Made by a program: the position numbers and the translations under genes
The notes under the pieces: model-generated
The model's database searches: none
What the model saw: the letters and a program-made list of their open reading frames with translations, nothing else
What the model was told of the DNA's origin: nothing
Assembly: GCA_009760855.2 (NCBI GenBank)
Contig: WPIO01000002.1
Span: forward strand, 8,742,001-8,806,000
Direction of reading: 5' to 3'
DNA: 64,000 bases
Origin: Cristatella mucedo
Lineage: Eukaryota; Bryozoa; Phylactolaemata; Cristatellidae
Shown: positions 10,875 through 63,256 of the stretch, piece by piece
Numbering within the stretch: position 1 is the stretch's first letter
Layout of the letters: each line of letters begins with the position of its first letter

Positions 10875-12083
10875 CAGTAGTCTCCCGTTCAAGTACGCAA
10901 CTTGAACCTGCGAAGTTTGTGCGTACTTAGCCGGTAGGTGAGTACTTAACCGGAACTCACAAAATTCCTTGCACTTTGATCGGAAACCCGAAGAACCAGC
11001 TTGTATTAAGGACCAACATTGGCCAGCTCCTTCTTTCAATCAAGCTAAAGCTTGGATGGATGTAGGAACGTGTTGGGAGTGGTTCAATGAGATGTTTTTC
11101 CAGAAGTGAAAAAAAGCGAACAGAACTTCGCGTTACACTGCTGATGGACAACGCCCCGGGACATTTTGAAGCCTTCGAACGCGGCAATATTCGAATTGTT
11201 TTCTTTCCCCCGAATTGTTCAAGCTGGAAACAGCCTCGCGACATGGGAATAATAGCAGCTCTGAAAAAGCGTTACAAATATTTTTATTTCAAGAATGGTC
11301 TTGACTTTTACGAACTTGACGAGGGGACAACAAGTCAAAAGAAAGATCAAGGGCGAAGATTGCGACGAGGTGCTGCATGGATCTTTTACAGGAACCCAGC
11401 GCCCCTGCTCAATGATGCAAGTTATGTGGAAGAAGCCTGGGATTCTGTTTCGCCGAGCTCGATCAAAAATGCTTTCAGGGCCAAACTAATGACTTTAGAA
11501 CCAGATCTGGAGGCTGATAGCAATGCTGAAGATGTGGGCACTGAACTCGCAAAGGCTTTCGAAACATTGAATGTATCTATCGCTTCATCAGAACAGGAAG
11601 ACTTCGTTCACGTTGATGGCGAGAAAAGCAAAGAATATTTTGCTGTGGTATTTGAAGATGTTGACGAGCTTTTGTGGTCGATGAATATTGTTGAAAGTGT
11701 GATGAATGATGATCCTGATGACGTTAATCCTCAAGATCTCAATGCCTGTTTTATAAAGTAGATTTGTATTTCAGGTGTTCGAATCACTTTATAAGCAGGT
11801 TCCCGACATCGAGCATCAGCTGCTGCTCTGCTCTGAAGTTCAAATTGGAGCTGGCGATACATACATTCAACGATCTTAAGAAATCGTCTGAATCATTTCA
11901 GAGCAAGGTCGGAGCGGTCTCCCTCAAAGCGAAATGCAAGAAACTTCAAAAACCTGCACCAAATGACAATTCCTGACGTGTTTAACTAGCAAATCTTGAA
12001 CCCAGAATTTTAGGGGAAAAATATGCCTGCTTAACCGGGATGTGCACTTACACGGGTGCGTACTTAAACGGGAGGTTTACTTG
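10875..12083 (+). mobile_element. Internally deleted pogo/Tigger-type DNA transposon
   Basis: The left end, CAGTAGTCTCCCGTTCAAGT, follows a TA dinucleotide. The right end, read on the other strand, is CAAGTAAACCTCCCGTTTAA and continues to match the left (AAGTACGCA). GTACGCA/GTGCGTACTTA motifs repeat inside both ends. The element is about 1.2 kb, while autonomous Tigger elements are usually more than 2 kb; the DNA-binding half and the first catalytic aspartate are missing. No clear TA duplication is visible on the right. It inserted by cut-and-paste and is now immobile by itself. Confidence 0.75.
11087..11761 (+). pseudogene. Tigger/pogo transposase, C-terminal half (DDE domain), frameshifted
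   Basis: The open frame of 224 codons holds LLMDNAPGH (Asp 21) and KQPRDMGII (Asp 52) with 30 residues between them, as in pogo-type DD30D nucleases of the DDE_1 family. An upstream continuation (FNQAKAWMD...WFNEMFF) is present in another frame at about 10,983-11,108, so a small indel sits at the A-run near 11,108-11,116. Another frame break lies near 10,985. The tail is acidic, as in jerky/Tigger proteins. The helix-turn-helix DNA-binding domains are absent. The reading frame cannot make a working transposase. Confidence 0.8.
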
Positions 12084-12943
12084 TTCTTTTGCCTATAGAC
12101 GACTGGCTAATCAGTCAAGGACATTTTTCCTGCAGCCGACGGCGGCAAATGCTTTCCGTGAGTAGCGAGCTGTGCCACGTGTGCTGCTTGTGGCCTTTTG
12201 GCGATGCCGTGGCTTTATGATTTTGTGAGTTTATGGTTTATTGAGGATTCTGGTCTTATGAGTTCGTGCTTTGTGAAGGGTGAGTCACGGCCTGCGGATA
12301 CGGGACCGGGGGTGACGCGGGCGCGGAGAGAACGGTCACGTGAGCCGTCGCGCATTGCGAGTCCAAATACACAGTTGTTCTTGGACGCGAAGGTGCTTCC
12401 GTACCGTCGCTGAATAGCTGTCGGAGGAGCGTCCAACCAAACTACTCACTTTCTCTCGGTCGTAGTCCAGTATTCAATGCTCGAACTTCGCGAGCTTTCA
12501 GGTCTTGGGATTGAGTAATGTATTAGGCTACGCTACGTTTCAAGAAATATCAAGTGAACTGAGCCCACCTACGGCAGCGGCGGAGAGCGGCAGAGCGGCA
12601 GAGGGCAGGGAAAATACGGAAGGGGGCTTCTTTTACATTACTTAAAGTAAAGACCATTGAAACCGACACACTTGCGACCACCTTCCCTAAGCGGTTACAG
12701 AGATCGAATAATATTGCGCGGGGCACCAAGAAAAAGACAATTATCTCTAAAAAGAAAACCACGCGACGCCTTTTAGGAATATTACTAAGCAGCGCACACT
12801 TTCCGCACTCATCTTCGCGCCGACTTTCCATTGTGTCATGCAATGAGCCATTGCAAAACGTCACTCCCATCATGTGCTTAAATATCACAGAAAAATTGTT
12901 TAGGGGTACTTTTTGCCCAGATGTTCGCGATGGTCAGCCGAAG
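12084..12943. other. Unassigned intergenic sequence
   Basis: Frames at 12,198-12,413 (+) and 12,550-12,888 (-) show no recognisable domain. Nothing else is visible. Confidence 0.4.
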
Positions 12944-13057
12944 CAGGACAAATAGGTCCCGCCGATTAGGTCACAGACAAGTATGTCCCGCCATGTAGGT
13001 CCCGAGTCAATTAGGTCTCGAGACTACGGGGCACTGGACATTTAGGTCCCGGACATG
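12944..13057. repeat. Cluster of degenerate TAGGTCCCG motifs
   Basis: ATAGGTCCCG, TTAGGTCAC, TATGTCCCG, GTAGGTCCCG, TTAGGTCTCG and TTAGGTCCCG occur within about 115 bp at uneven spacing, often after GGACA. This is not a simple tandem repeat. Subterminal motif arrays of a DNA transposon are one explanation; no matching opposite end was found nearby. Confidence 0.6.
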
Positions 13058-14467
13058 TTACGTAAGGACTGCGGGATTTAATTCAAAGTGCGTAAAACTG
13101 TTATGACATTTATTTTCGTTATATTGATACTGCGTTTGGCCGACTTTGGAAGAGTTGTAAAGTCAATTTATTTTTCTAGGAACTCACACGTGTAGTGCGT
13201 GGAGCTGGAGGCTGCGACTGCGAGCGTCCGCCGCTTTGTGCCCGGTACGATGGCGTTACAAACGCTCGCAGTGCGGCTTCGACGTCCGCTTGGAACTAGG
13301 CAGCAAACATAGCGCTCGTAACGGCGCAAGTCTCGGCCGACACGCGACGTTTACCGTTGACGCCTGAACCTTGTAGTATGGCCATTTACTTGTAAGTGAT
13401 GCACCAATGCGCGAAGGTGCGGCGACAGAAGCAGAAACAGTTCAAAAACGACGAGCGCTCATACCTTGACCTTGACATGTCAAGTCCGTATCCGTAATGC
13501 ATACAAGTCTATCCGACACCAGCGGACGGTTACAGGCTTTCTACAGTGGCCACGACGCACGCCAATGGTCTGTAGCCTAGAGCGTCAATCAGCTGCAGCT
13601 GCCAATGCCTCGAATCTCGAATCCTGACTGCCCGCCTATTTCAGCGCGCCGGCTTTTTACACGGCCTCGCTAATAATCGCGTAATCGCGAACAATATTTA
13701 ACCGCCATAACTCGGCTGGTTTAGCTGGCTGGCGCGGCCGTTACAACGGTCGGGGCGAGTTAAGGGGTTGAGGGCTCCCCCGTTTTCGGTAGTAGACAGA
13801 GCGCTCGGATTCATTGCACTGATTAGCAGGGGCTAGTACTTCGGACTAGTACTTTTTGCCGTAGAACCAGTACGTCGGTCGCCGGCGCCGCACGCCAAGG
13901 GTCACCCCAGTGAGTCTCTGAATTATGAGAATTATCCTTTGTTATGTCCTCCTCTTTTGACAGTACATGCTCTTGCTCTTGCTCTCGCTCGCTTAATTTC
14001 CAAGCACAACAGACAGCGATTCTTTCTTTTTTCATACAGAATACAAGCGGCTGTACTTGGGCTTTTATCTTTCCCTACCCTCCAGCTTCTCAGAGGTTTT
14101 CCCTCATTCCTGGCTGACATTCCTTTCTAACATTAGCTCTCGGGGTGCGGCAAACTTTCTCAAATTAAGCTACGATTAATTCAACTTCCTAATTATGGGC
14201 AAAAGCAAGGGCCGCTCAGAAGTTGTATAGCCTAACAGGCATAAATTGGCTCTGTTAGTAAGCTGATCTGCTGTGATTACCGTGAAGAGTTTGTTTTTCC
14301 CCCAACAAAAGGGCCTTTCACTAGATGTCCGTGTCAGCTCTACAACTAAGCCTGCCTACATTCACTTACTTAGCATTTTTTGAAAATACGGGATTTCTTA
14401 CATAAGGACACCACACACAAGCTTGTACGTGCACTCATGACTTCCGGACTAGAATAGGCGCTCACCG
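13058..14467. other. Unassigned intergenic sequence
   Basis: GC-rich around 13.2-13.9 kb, with no recognisable gene. The short frames at 13.8-14.1 kb arise from GCTCTTGCTCTTGCTC-like simple sequence. Confidence 0.4.
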
Positions 14468-14760
14468 TTGGTGGAAGATTGGGCAGCTATACTTTTTGTC
14501 GTACATCACGGCAATGCTATATTAAACCATTTGTCACTAATCTGCACTCGCTGCCAATCAAGCAGTGTATTTATTTTAATATTTGGTCGATCACGTTTAG
14601 GTACCTTCATTCGATTGCTCTGGCTCACACATCAAAATTACTTAATAATCAGGCCTCGCTTGGCAGCACCTGCTCTTCGAACCACTTTTCGATCTTCGGG
14701 CGATCGCTTGGTTGTGCCCCAACCTAACTTCGAGTCCCCTGCTGACCATACATAAAGTTT
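14468..14760 (+). mobile_element. LINE 3' coding fragment
   Basis: Frames at 14,468-14,755 include CHITPL-like, LHSLPIKQCIYFN and TFRYLHSIALAHTSKLL stretches. These match the LINE's reverse-transcriptase C-terminal region (compare 30.7-31.1 kb). It is truncated on both sides and interrupted. Confidence 0.65.
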
Positions 14761-16324
14761 ATATGCTCAAGAAGCCCACAACTCATTGCTGAATGACATT
14801 CCATCATCTGATTTTTTAAATTTGAATAAGGGGTAAACATCGACCTCATCTGTAGAGCCGTTGCTCGGTCGGAGTGAATTGTCTCTTATAGGCCGAAAAC
14901 AAGTGTAAACTCAAAAACAGGAAACGTAAGTAACACCATAGTTATCAGGTAAAATGCTTGGTTTACATTGGTGCTGACGCTAGTGTGCTTTCTGGTTCTG
15001 TGATGACAACCAATTTGATGTCATTTTTATATCGAACCTAATTGCCCGTGGGTATTAAACTAGATCGCTGATTTCTTCTAAATTGTGTTATTAAATTAAT
15101 AACTTAATTTGATTTTACACATGGCGATTTTTCTACAAATTATTGCATTACCTTTGCAGTTATTTTGGCCTTTTTCGGTGCAAATTTTATATTTTCTCCT
15201 CAGGTTCCTTATGGCTTTAGTAACGGGCCACTACGTCATTATTTTGGCTCCATATTACGGGAGTTTATGGTATCCGGACACGATCTGAGATTAGCTACCA
15301 TCACGGCAGGCCATTGAACAGAGCAGATAGTCTAATAGAGACGACACTTGGACTAATTCTCCCTGGGTGCAATAGAGATTGCGATTTGGTCCGACTATTT
15401 TTTGCACAGCAAATTTCTATCGAACTTTGCTTCCATTGAAATTGCACCACCACCCCCCCCCCCCAAACCAGATAGCGTCGCTCGGGGGTTACATGGCTTC
15501 CAGAAACAAAATATCAAGCTATATAAAAATATAGTTAATTATGTACAGATAATTAAAACTTGGTCTTTCAGAAGGGGGGCACCTGTGATATACAGCTTCA
15601 GGCTCTCCGAATAGGGTGCAAACTTTTTTGTAGATGGAGCCTAAAGCAGCTTCCTGAGCTGCACGATGCCGATGGCGCGGAGCTTCGAGCTCTTTGGAAA
15701 TGATGTTTCAAAAAATTTTCTAGATGAATCTCATTTGGCCTTTGCCTCATTGCTTTAACGTGGTTCTGTAAGAAGAAGCTACTAATCTTTTCTATATTGT
15801 GACGAATAAGTTGCCTGTCCGATAGTGCAGCTTCAGGCAATCCAAAGTACCAACTTCTTTTCTAAGGCGAGGTCAGGAGAAGCATGGCGGCTGCTCTTTC
15901 AAAATAGGCTTCGACATTTCTAAAGTGTGCTGAAGAGTCTTTCGCCGTGAAGACTCCAAATCAGTTTTTTCAAGAAGAGGTAAGAAAATTTACGTGTCGA
16001 CATGCGGCAATAGCTGTAAATGGGGCTAAGACGCCTGCTGGTCAGTGCAACTTCTATTGCGATCCTTTAGAGTCCGCCTCACCAGTGCCCGGAGGCCTTT
16101 GATAAACTGATAGAACTCTAAATTTTTATGTTAGCTCCTTGACAACTAAACCGGATATTTAAACGGATGCTAACAGCACCTACTCACTTAGGGATCTTTT
16201 CACTGAGCTATGTGGTTCGTACTTCATGTAACCTAGCATCACAGTGCGGCCTAATCAGCAACGTCTTGATTAAGCTGCAATTCTCTCTGCCAAGTACTCA
16301 TTGTCACAACCATATGTTGACAAT
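14761..16324. other. Unassigned AT-rich intergenic sequence
   Basis: A C-run lies near 15,453-15,465. No open frame or RNA gene is recognisable. Confidence 0.4.
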
Positions 16325-17660
16325 CGATATATAATAATGGTAATAATAATAATAATAGTTGCAATAAATTTGCATAGCGTCCTCAGAGAAATTACTCTCT
16401 TTCTCGGCGCTATTACAGGCTGTAAAGAAAGCATGAACAGATTTTTAGTGGTCACATGCACAGTGTCAAGAAGCATGACATGGTTAGAGGTAACATGCAC
16501 AAGGTCAACTAGTGAATGTAAGTTGTGGGAGCAAGCACAAAGATGAATCGCAAGAACCCACTAAATGCTGTGATAAACAAATGCGTTTTTAACTTCTTTT
16601 TAAATGTCGACAAGTCAAGGGATGTCGTAACGTCAGTCGCAAGTGAGTTCCTTGCTTTGGGAGCAAGCAAACTAAAGACAGGGTCTCCAAAGGATTTGAG
16701 GTATCTACGAGGTGTACCTATACGATTTGATGCAGAAAACTGGGCTGTACGATGCCTAGCCGGGCAAGTAATTCTGATAGGTAGGCTTGAGCCAAAGAAT
16801 GAAGGAACTTGAAAAGGAGTAATAGAATCTTTCAGGTGAAGTGGTAAGATGTGGCTACTGCGACGCTCAAGAATTAAATGCCTACCTGCAGAGTTTTGCA
16901 CCAAATGTAAGTGCCTGATTGCACAAACCGATAGACCAGCAAGCAGTCAGTTACAGAAGTCGAGATGGAGTGTCAAAAATGCATGGACCAATTTAGATGG
17001 AGTTACCCTGTCTAAGATAGCCCGAATTTTAGCAATTTTATATAGCTGAAAGTAGACTTGACTGTGAAGCTGATTCGGTTGTCTAGTGATAGGGCACTTG
17101 GGAACAGAAGACCTATATTTCGTACAGATGCAACGGGAGATATGCTCTCGCAGAGCCGAGGGCGCGTTAAGTTTTCGAATTTCCGAGTCACACTTAGTTT
17201 TCCTTTGACTTGTAAGTTGGTTTTTATCGTCGTTCAATATGAGAACGATTGCTGCCATCCATTTGCGGCTGTCAAAAATGCATTCCGAAATGGAGTTAAG
17301 AGAATTCGACTTGCTGGAAGGCTGTGAGGGATCAAAGCAAAGGTACAACTGAGTGTCATCTGCATAGAAGTGAACGCCTAGATTGTGCTTGGTAATCACA
17401 TCAGGAAGAACGAGAGTATAATATACTACGAAAAGAGGTGGACCGAGCATAGAGCCCTGAGATGCACCATACTTCAGTGGTTCCTCCGACGATCTTAGTC
17501 CGTTCACATCAATGCTCTGGAATCTCCCACTGATATAAGACCTGGACCATTGTAATGATGTGCCAGTGCTGCCCACGTGAGATTGGAGGTGCTGGAGAAG
17601 GATTTTGTGATCAATAGTATCAAACACTTCAGAAAGATCAAGCAAAGAAACAGAGAAACT
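16325..17660 (-). mobile_element. CR1/L2-type LINE, 5'-truncated, degenerate
   Basis: On the minus strand the 5' break is near 17,660, within the reverse transcriptase (AFDTIDHKILL-like). The order is KYGASQGSMLGP, HFYADDTQLYLCFD at about 17,360-17,385 (the catalytic YADD), WMAA...LNDDK, then frame breaks. A C-terminal stretch near 16,550-16,700 and the 3' stem-loop precede (TTA)n at about 16,330. GASQG replaces the usual GVPQG. Not active. Confidence 0.85.
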
Positions 17661-18821
17661 TTACCTTCGTCTGGATTAGTAAGAAGGTCGTTTTCATACC
17701 AGAAGCAATTGTAACTCTGGGGAAGTGATTAGCTCTAAAATCAGACTTGTCTCATGAAATTTATTGGGAACCAGTCAAATACCATTGCTCTTATCGTATC
17801 CACGTCACGGTGAATAATTCTTCGGCAGAGTTTCTGGCTGGTTCCCCAACCACTCAGTTAATTTAAACTAATCGGGCACCCTCAAAAAGAAGCGCGTTAG
17901 TCGGCTTGTTCACTCGTGAGGGCAGAAGAACGGACCATACATACAGCTATACTTTCTGTTTCACCGGGTAATGCCTACTCTTGGGCATTATATAGACCCA
18001 CGAAAGCTCAAGTCTAAGTGCCCGTGTCAGGGACATCTGGGATATCTTGACCCGCGTACGGACTCTAAATAGCCAATATAATAGCTTCCACACGCATTGC
18101 GGCTTCGTGTATTGTGAGCGAAACGATGCAAGTAAAGTGTTCATATTTAATCCATAGTTCGCAGTGAATATGCATTAAATGATTGATGTAATTTACTAGT
18201 GTTCAAAAAGGGCTTCTGAAAATCTATTTGCCTTGTCTCTCTCGCCATTCAAGTGTTCTCCCTTAATCCAAACCATATTAAATTAAGTGTGATAATCATC
18301 TTTCAATGTTATTAGGAAACGGAAGACGAGATCATACGTCCATCTTTTCTGTCTTTATCGTGTAGAACCGTTTGTTGGCTAAGACTATAACTCAGGGAAC
18401 TCAATTGTATGACATGAGACCCACGGAGTAAAAGTACTAGATAACAGATTTATTGTTTTGTCCGTAGTGCAGTGTGTTTTTTAATTGTGTAAGCCTAAAA
18501 TAAATATAAGTAGCTACTTTTCCACGAAGCATTTGCTTCTGTAGTCAGGACTACGGTAAGTGGAAATTCATCGGCTCTGCCGCTAGGAGTGGTTCGGACG
18601 TCAGGGACGTCAGCCGTCGAAACCCAAATTAGCCATGGTTAAGCGGACATAACACTATGCAATAGCATAAGTACATGTGCAACAGCACAGATGCCTAGAA
18701 CGAATTTTTCATTATATTTATTTATTTATATTTATATATATTTATGCAATTACGGTGTAAGAGATTAAAGGAACAGCCATATTTTACTAGCCAAGCATCG
18801 TGAGTTTCCCTACATCCAGAA
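17661..18821. other. Unassigned AT-rich intergenic sequence
   Basis: TATTTATTTATATT-type simple sequence occurs at about 18,713-18,745. No gene recognised. Confidence 0.4.
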
Positions 18822-19020
18822 TAATAATAATAATAATAATAATTCACTTGATAAAGCGCCCTCAGAGAACTTAATCTCTCTCTAGGTGCTTTACATTTGC
18901 TGCAAAGTGAAATGCAATTGAATGGTAAGTAAAATAATGCTTAAAAACAAACAAAATGAAGAATATGGTTAGGGGTGACATGCACAGGGTCAGCATGCAA
19001 AGATGTAATTTGCATACGAG
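18822..19020 (-). mobile_element. LINE 3'-tail-only copy
   Basis: On the minus strand this is the last ~190 bp of the LINE: GTCACCCCTAACCAT, GCAAATGTAAAGCACC, the stem-loop, then (TTA)n at 18,822-18,842. Extreme 5' truncation, as expected for target-primed reverse transcription that stopped early. Confidence 0.85.
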
Positions 19021-19119
19021 TGAACTATGTATCAAGAAAAAAAGAGCGAAAATTACTCCGTTAAACATTCTGTTAAGATTTTTGAGTCGTACAAAGCATA
19101 CTTTGGCATGTTATGAGAC

Positions 19120-19177
19120 TGATGGTCCGTTACGACAGATCCGTTACGACAGAGGCTGACGGTCCGTTACGACCAAT
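19120..19177. repeat. Three copies of (G)GTCCGTTACGAC(A/C)
   Basis: TCCGTTACGAC occurs three times in under 60 bp, separated by AGA and AGAGGCTGACGG. It may be the terminal or subterminal part of a DNA transposon. The opposite end was not located. Confidence 0.55.
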
Positions 19178-20329
19178 CGCCCAGCACGGCTTACCCCTCC
19201 ACGGAAACACTCATTGGCCACCGATTATCCAGATTTCACTTCCAGGCGACTCGGGTCTGTCTGCTGGGCCCCCCAACCCGTGTCCATCTTCTCGGTTCCG
19301 ATCACTGAGAGTGCCACTCGCGATCGCCGACAAGCAGTAATCGGAAAGACGGCCAACCTCCCTCCCCAAGGGGTCAAGTCGGCCCCCCGTTATCCTTTCC
19401 CAGTCACTCGCTGGCTGCAGCGTAGCGATAGCCAGCGGGCATTACGAGAGCCAGGTGAAATGGGAGAGGTCATGCCGTTCACTCCTCTCGGTATGTGCAG
19501 CAGATAAGCCCCGAAGCGGCAACGGCGGGCTCCGCTCCTGTCGAGAGCAGAGAGCCAGGGCTCGCTGTGGGGCTCGCTGCACGAGAGCCGACCGTCTGGC
19601 GCCGCAGCGGCAGCTGACAGGGGCTGAGCAGAGGCTGTGGGTGCTGCCGGCGAATGCTAGGAATCGTCGCCCTCGTCAGCCACCGCAAGTGGACGGAAGC
19701 TCGAGGCAGCGGCAGCCGACCACGGATGGCAGCCGCTGCCTTTGAAGCTCACCGGCCGACAGAGTGCTGTTTTGAGTATGCTGTCGACGTGCACAATTAG
19801 CTTGCTCAGAGCGAGCGTGGCAGCGGCTTAAGCTTTTAAAATAGTAAATAAAAATTACGGTCACTTTAATATGCATTTTTAGGCGTTCATCTTTATTCGC
19901 CCAAGGCCTTTATTCACCGCATTAAGTCGCCAGACGCCTGCAACGGCTATATAGCTTGTGCTCGCTGTGAAAAAACGTCGTTAATTAGAATATTGAGTTG
20001 TCTCCATCGTATTGGCCCAGGTCACCGACAGCGAACTGTCGCGAACGCAGCTGCTGTTCCTGTCATGCATCGCCATGCTTCACTTGTCGGCACTCGTCGT
20101 ATTCACGGTTTGATCTGGATAAGACGAGCGCACGTGTCGATGGAGCACCACCACCGCGTCGCCATCGCGTGTGCACTCGGCTCGACGGCGTGCCGACAGC
20201 CAAGCCAACGGCAGCTGCACGTGAGTAGAAGGGAGCTCGCGAGAGCTGCCAAAAGCGAGTGCTAACCAACGTTCTGGTTGGTCATCGCGTTGTACGGGAA
20301 TGTGTACAAACAAGTGTACTCCCACACAC
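19178..20329. other. GC-rich block, no gene recognised
   Basis: Open frames on both strands (for example 19,455-19,745 + and 19,993-20,265 +) follow from base composition. No domain is recognised. Confidence 0.35.
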
Positions 20330-20504
20330 CTTCAGGGCGCGGTTCACTGTAGCGCTGCTCGCTGGCGGCACGAGCGTGACGATCAGCCGGCTAGCATTGC
20401 TGGCGTCGAGCAGCACCAGCTTGAACTCGCTCGAATCGTCGCTGGCGCTATTAACTTCTGCTGTTGCTGTCGACTCTCGCGAAGTTAGCAACGGGGACCG
20501 AAAA
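20330..20504 (-). CDS. Possible unrecognised coding exon (minus strand)
   Basis: Read on the minus strand, a good acceptor (CCGATTTCCTTTGCAG) precedes 20,504, and a donor (AAG|GTGTGTGG) follows 20,330. The 175-nt interval is open in one frame, beginning in phase 1 and ending on a codon boundary. The peptide includes SSEFKLVLLDASNASRL and VTLVPPASSATVN. No family is recognised and no partner exon is certain, so this may be chance in GC-rich DNA. Confidence 0.2.
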
Positions 20505-21474
20505 CTGCAAAGGAAATCGGTTTCGCATTAGCACGCTCGCCAAATGATGCGAACAAGCTCGACCGAGGCTTCCCGGCTGTCCGAACGCTCCGGTATACGT
20601 CATCCGGGTGGGCTGTGGCAGAGGTGGCATCTCCCTGGTGGTGCAGCGAGGTGACCGTGTTAGCGAAAAGCTGCATCCCTGCAACTGTCATGGAATCAAC
20701 AGTCAATCGAGATCAAGACCCCTGGGCGCCTCGTTTCTCATTAGAACACAGCGAGAGAACTATTGAACGTAAGATTAACAATTTCTGCTCACTTGACGGA
20801 ATTTCTTGCACAAAATTAGGAAATCCATGGGATATTTTATTTTTGATTTATATGATTCGGATATTTTAGCAGGCTGTTACAGAGAAGAAAATTGATCCAT
20901 GAAGTTTGCTGCCCCAAGAATTTTGTCGGAACAGATTGACCACTCAGACAACTTCTGCATGGTGGACTCTTCCAAACGTCAAACGGACAAAAACCTACTC
21001 CCATAGTGTATCCACACATTTCTTCGATCATTATCCAAGTACCTCACTGTCCTGAGCTCAGCATCTTTAATCCTTCAGAGAGGAATCAGCCATCTTTAGC
21101 AGACATCAGCCAGTCAAACTTCAAAGTCCTACTTCGAGGAAGATATTGTAGATCTTGGCTCCAAGTTCACAGATGCAGCTGAGAAGAGGATACCATGATT
21201 TGCCAATTAGATAGACCAGCTATCCGTTAAGATATTTTGGTCTTAACAAGTACAATGCTGAGCTTTTTATTGTCTAGGCTAAAAGATGTGAAACTTTTTG
21301 GATTAAAGTGTGAGATTAACAGATCGGAGAAAGCTCCACCAACTTTTGAACCAACTTCTTCAGTCAGCATCAAGGGCTGTGCTTCTTCTGTAAACCATGG
21401 CTAGTCTCAGAAAGGCTAGAGAAATCACCTGAAGCCCAAGTGACTGGAGCCTATTTTGATTATATAATTGTAGT
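20505..21474. other. Unassigned intergenic sequence
   Basis: GC-rich up to about 20.7 kb, then AT-rich. No recognisable gene or repeat. Confidence 0.4.
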
Positions 21475-21655
21475 GGACTCGTGATGGCACACTAGGTAAG
21501 GTGGCTGCTTTTCACGACCTCGGTTCCGAGGTCGTGGGTTCGAATCCTGCAGTGGGCGATCCTTTATCGCCGCTGAGAGCAGTGGTGATAGCCTTAAAGG
21601 CTCTTCTGTTGCTATACAAAAGAGGCTGTTGAACCAGCGAGTATTTTTTTAATAA
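21475..21655 (+). mobile_element. tRNA-derived SINE, family A, copy 1
   Basis: The head reads GTGATGGCACACTAGGTAAG (box A-like) with box B GGGTTCGAATCC at 21,536-21,547. Between them lies a perfect palindrome, ACGACCTCGG-TT-CCGAGGTCGT, at 21,514-21,535. The body continues AGTGGGCGATCC and CTTCTGTTGCTATACAAAAG and ends GAGGCTGTTGAACCAGC plus a T-rich tail. It matches the copies at 32.0 and 62.4 kb. Confidence 0.85.
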
Positions 21656-22139
21656 CCTAAATTATATCATAGAAATAATAAGCTAGGTTTGTTTAGCTAC
21701 GGAATTTCATCGAAGTAATACATAGAAGCCAAAGTATTTTGATTCTCCTGTATACAATAATCCATTCAATAATCTGATTAATATTCTAATAAACAATTAT
21801 CCTCTTCTTAATGTGAATAATATTGCAATATATAACGTGACTAATAATCCGTCCTGGTAATTCCATTAAATGCCAACCCCTGAATAGACGATGCTTTAAC
21901 TCCAGGTCAAAAATCAGCCCGCTATTCAAATAATGTGCATCTTCCATTTTAATCGTCCTTCACCTATCATTATGCACGCTGAAGTTGCAAATGCTGTTCC
22001 CACTAAACTAGCTTAGTTGCTTATTTTATAGTCTATGGAAAGTGCCTAGAAATATTTGTTCCTCCAGGTGCTAGATAAATAAATTATTTCATTAGCCTCA
22101 AAACTCTGCAAACTCAGAAAAACTCAATGAGTATTTAAT
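21656..22139. other. Unassigned AT-rich intergenic sequence
   Basis: Rich in TAATAAT-like words; nothing recognisable. Confidence 0.4.
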
Positions 22140-22655
22140 GGCTGCGCAGACCGGCGGTCAGTTTTCGTGAGCATTAGCATCAAGCTCTCCAACCTGACCC
22201 ACCCCAATTCGAGGTAAGCTAGAAGGAGGCGGGTCAGTAGGAGGCGGAACCGGAAGCACAATCTGGTAAAACTCGAGGCAGCCTGGAGGCCCTGCACCGG
22301 CTCGGTGCTCTGCGAAGTTCGCTACTAAGGATTTGGGAAAGGTTGATGCGCGCTGAATGTCCTAGTTTTGCGCTCGCCTACTCGTTGTGAAAGAGACACT
22401 CTACGGATATTGCTCTCAATCAAGAAGAATTTACCATCAACGGTTCTGGTCCGGTTGCGCTGGTAACAGCGTCGATGTGGGTTTTCTTTGATCATACGGA
22501 CGCGTGATTATGCCCTGAACCCTCCGTAAGCTTGTGAGTTTTGGAATTTTCTTACCTGAGAAATATTCGTTGAATTAGAGGAATCTTTCAGTGCGAACTT
22601 GTGGTATTTTTGCCAAAAGACTTGTAAGTACGGGGCAGCCTGCTCCACCTTACCA
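22140..22655 (+). promoter_or_regulatory. Probable promoter and 5' leader of the PP2A B'' gene
   Basis: A GC-richer segment with GGAGGCGGG and GAGGCGGAACCGGAAG (GC-box-like and ETS-like words) at about 22,225-22,260 precedes the start codon by roughly 400 bp. No TATA box is evident. CTTTCAG at about 22,584-22,590 could be an acceptor if there is an upstream non-coding exon. The start ATG has a good context (TTACCAATGG). This is inferred from position and composition only. Confidence 0.35.
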
Positions 22656-63256
<40,601 letters not shown>

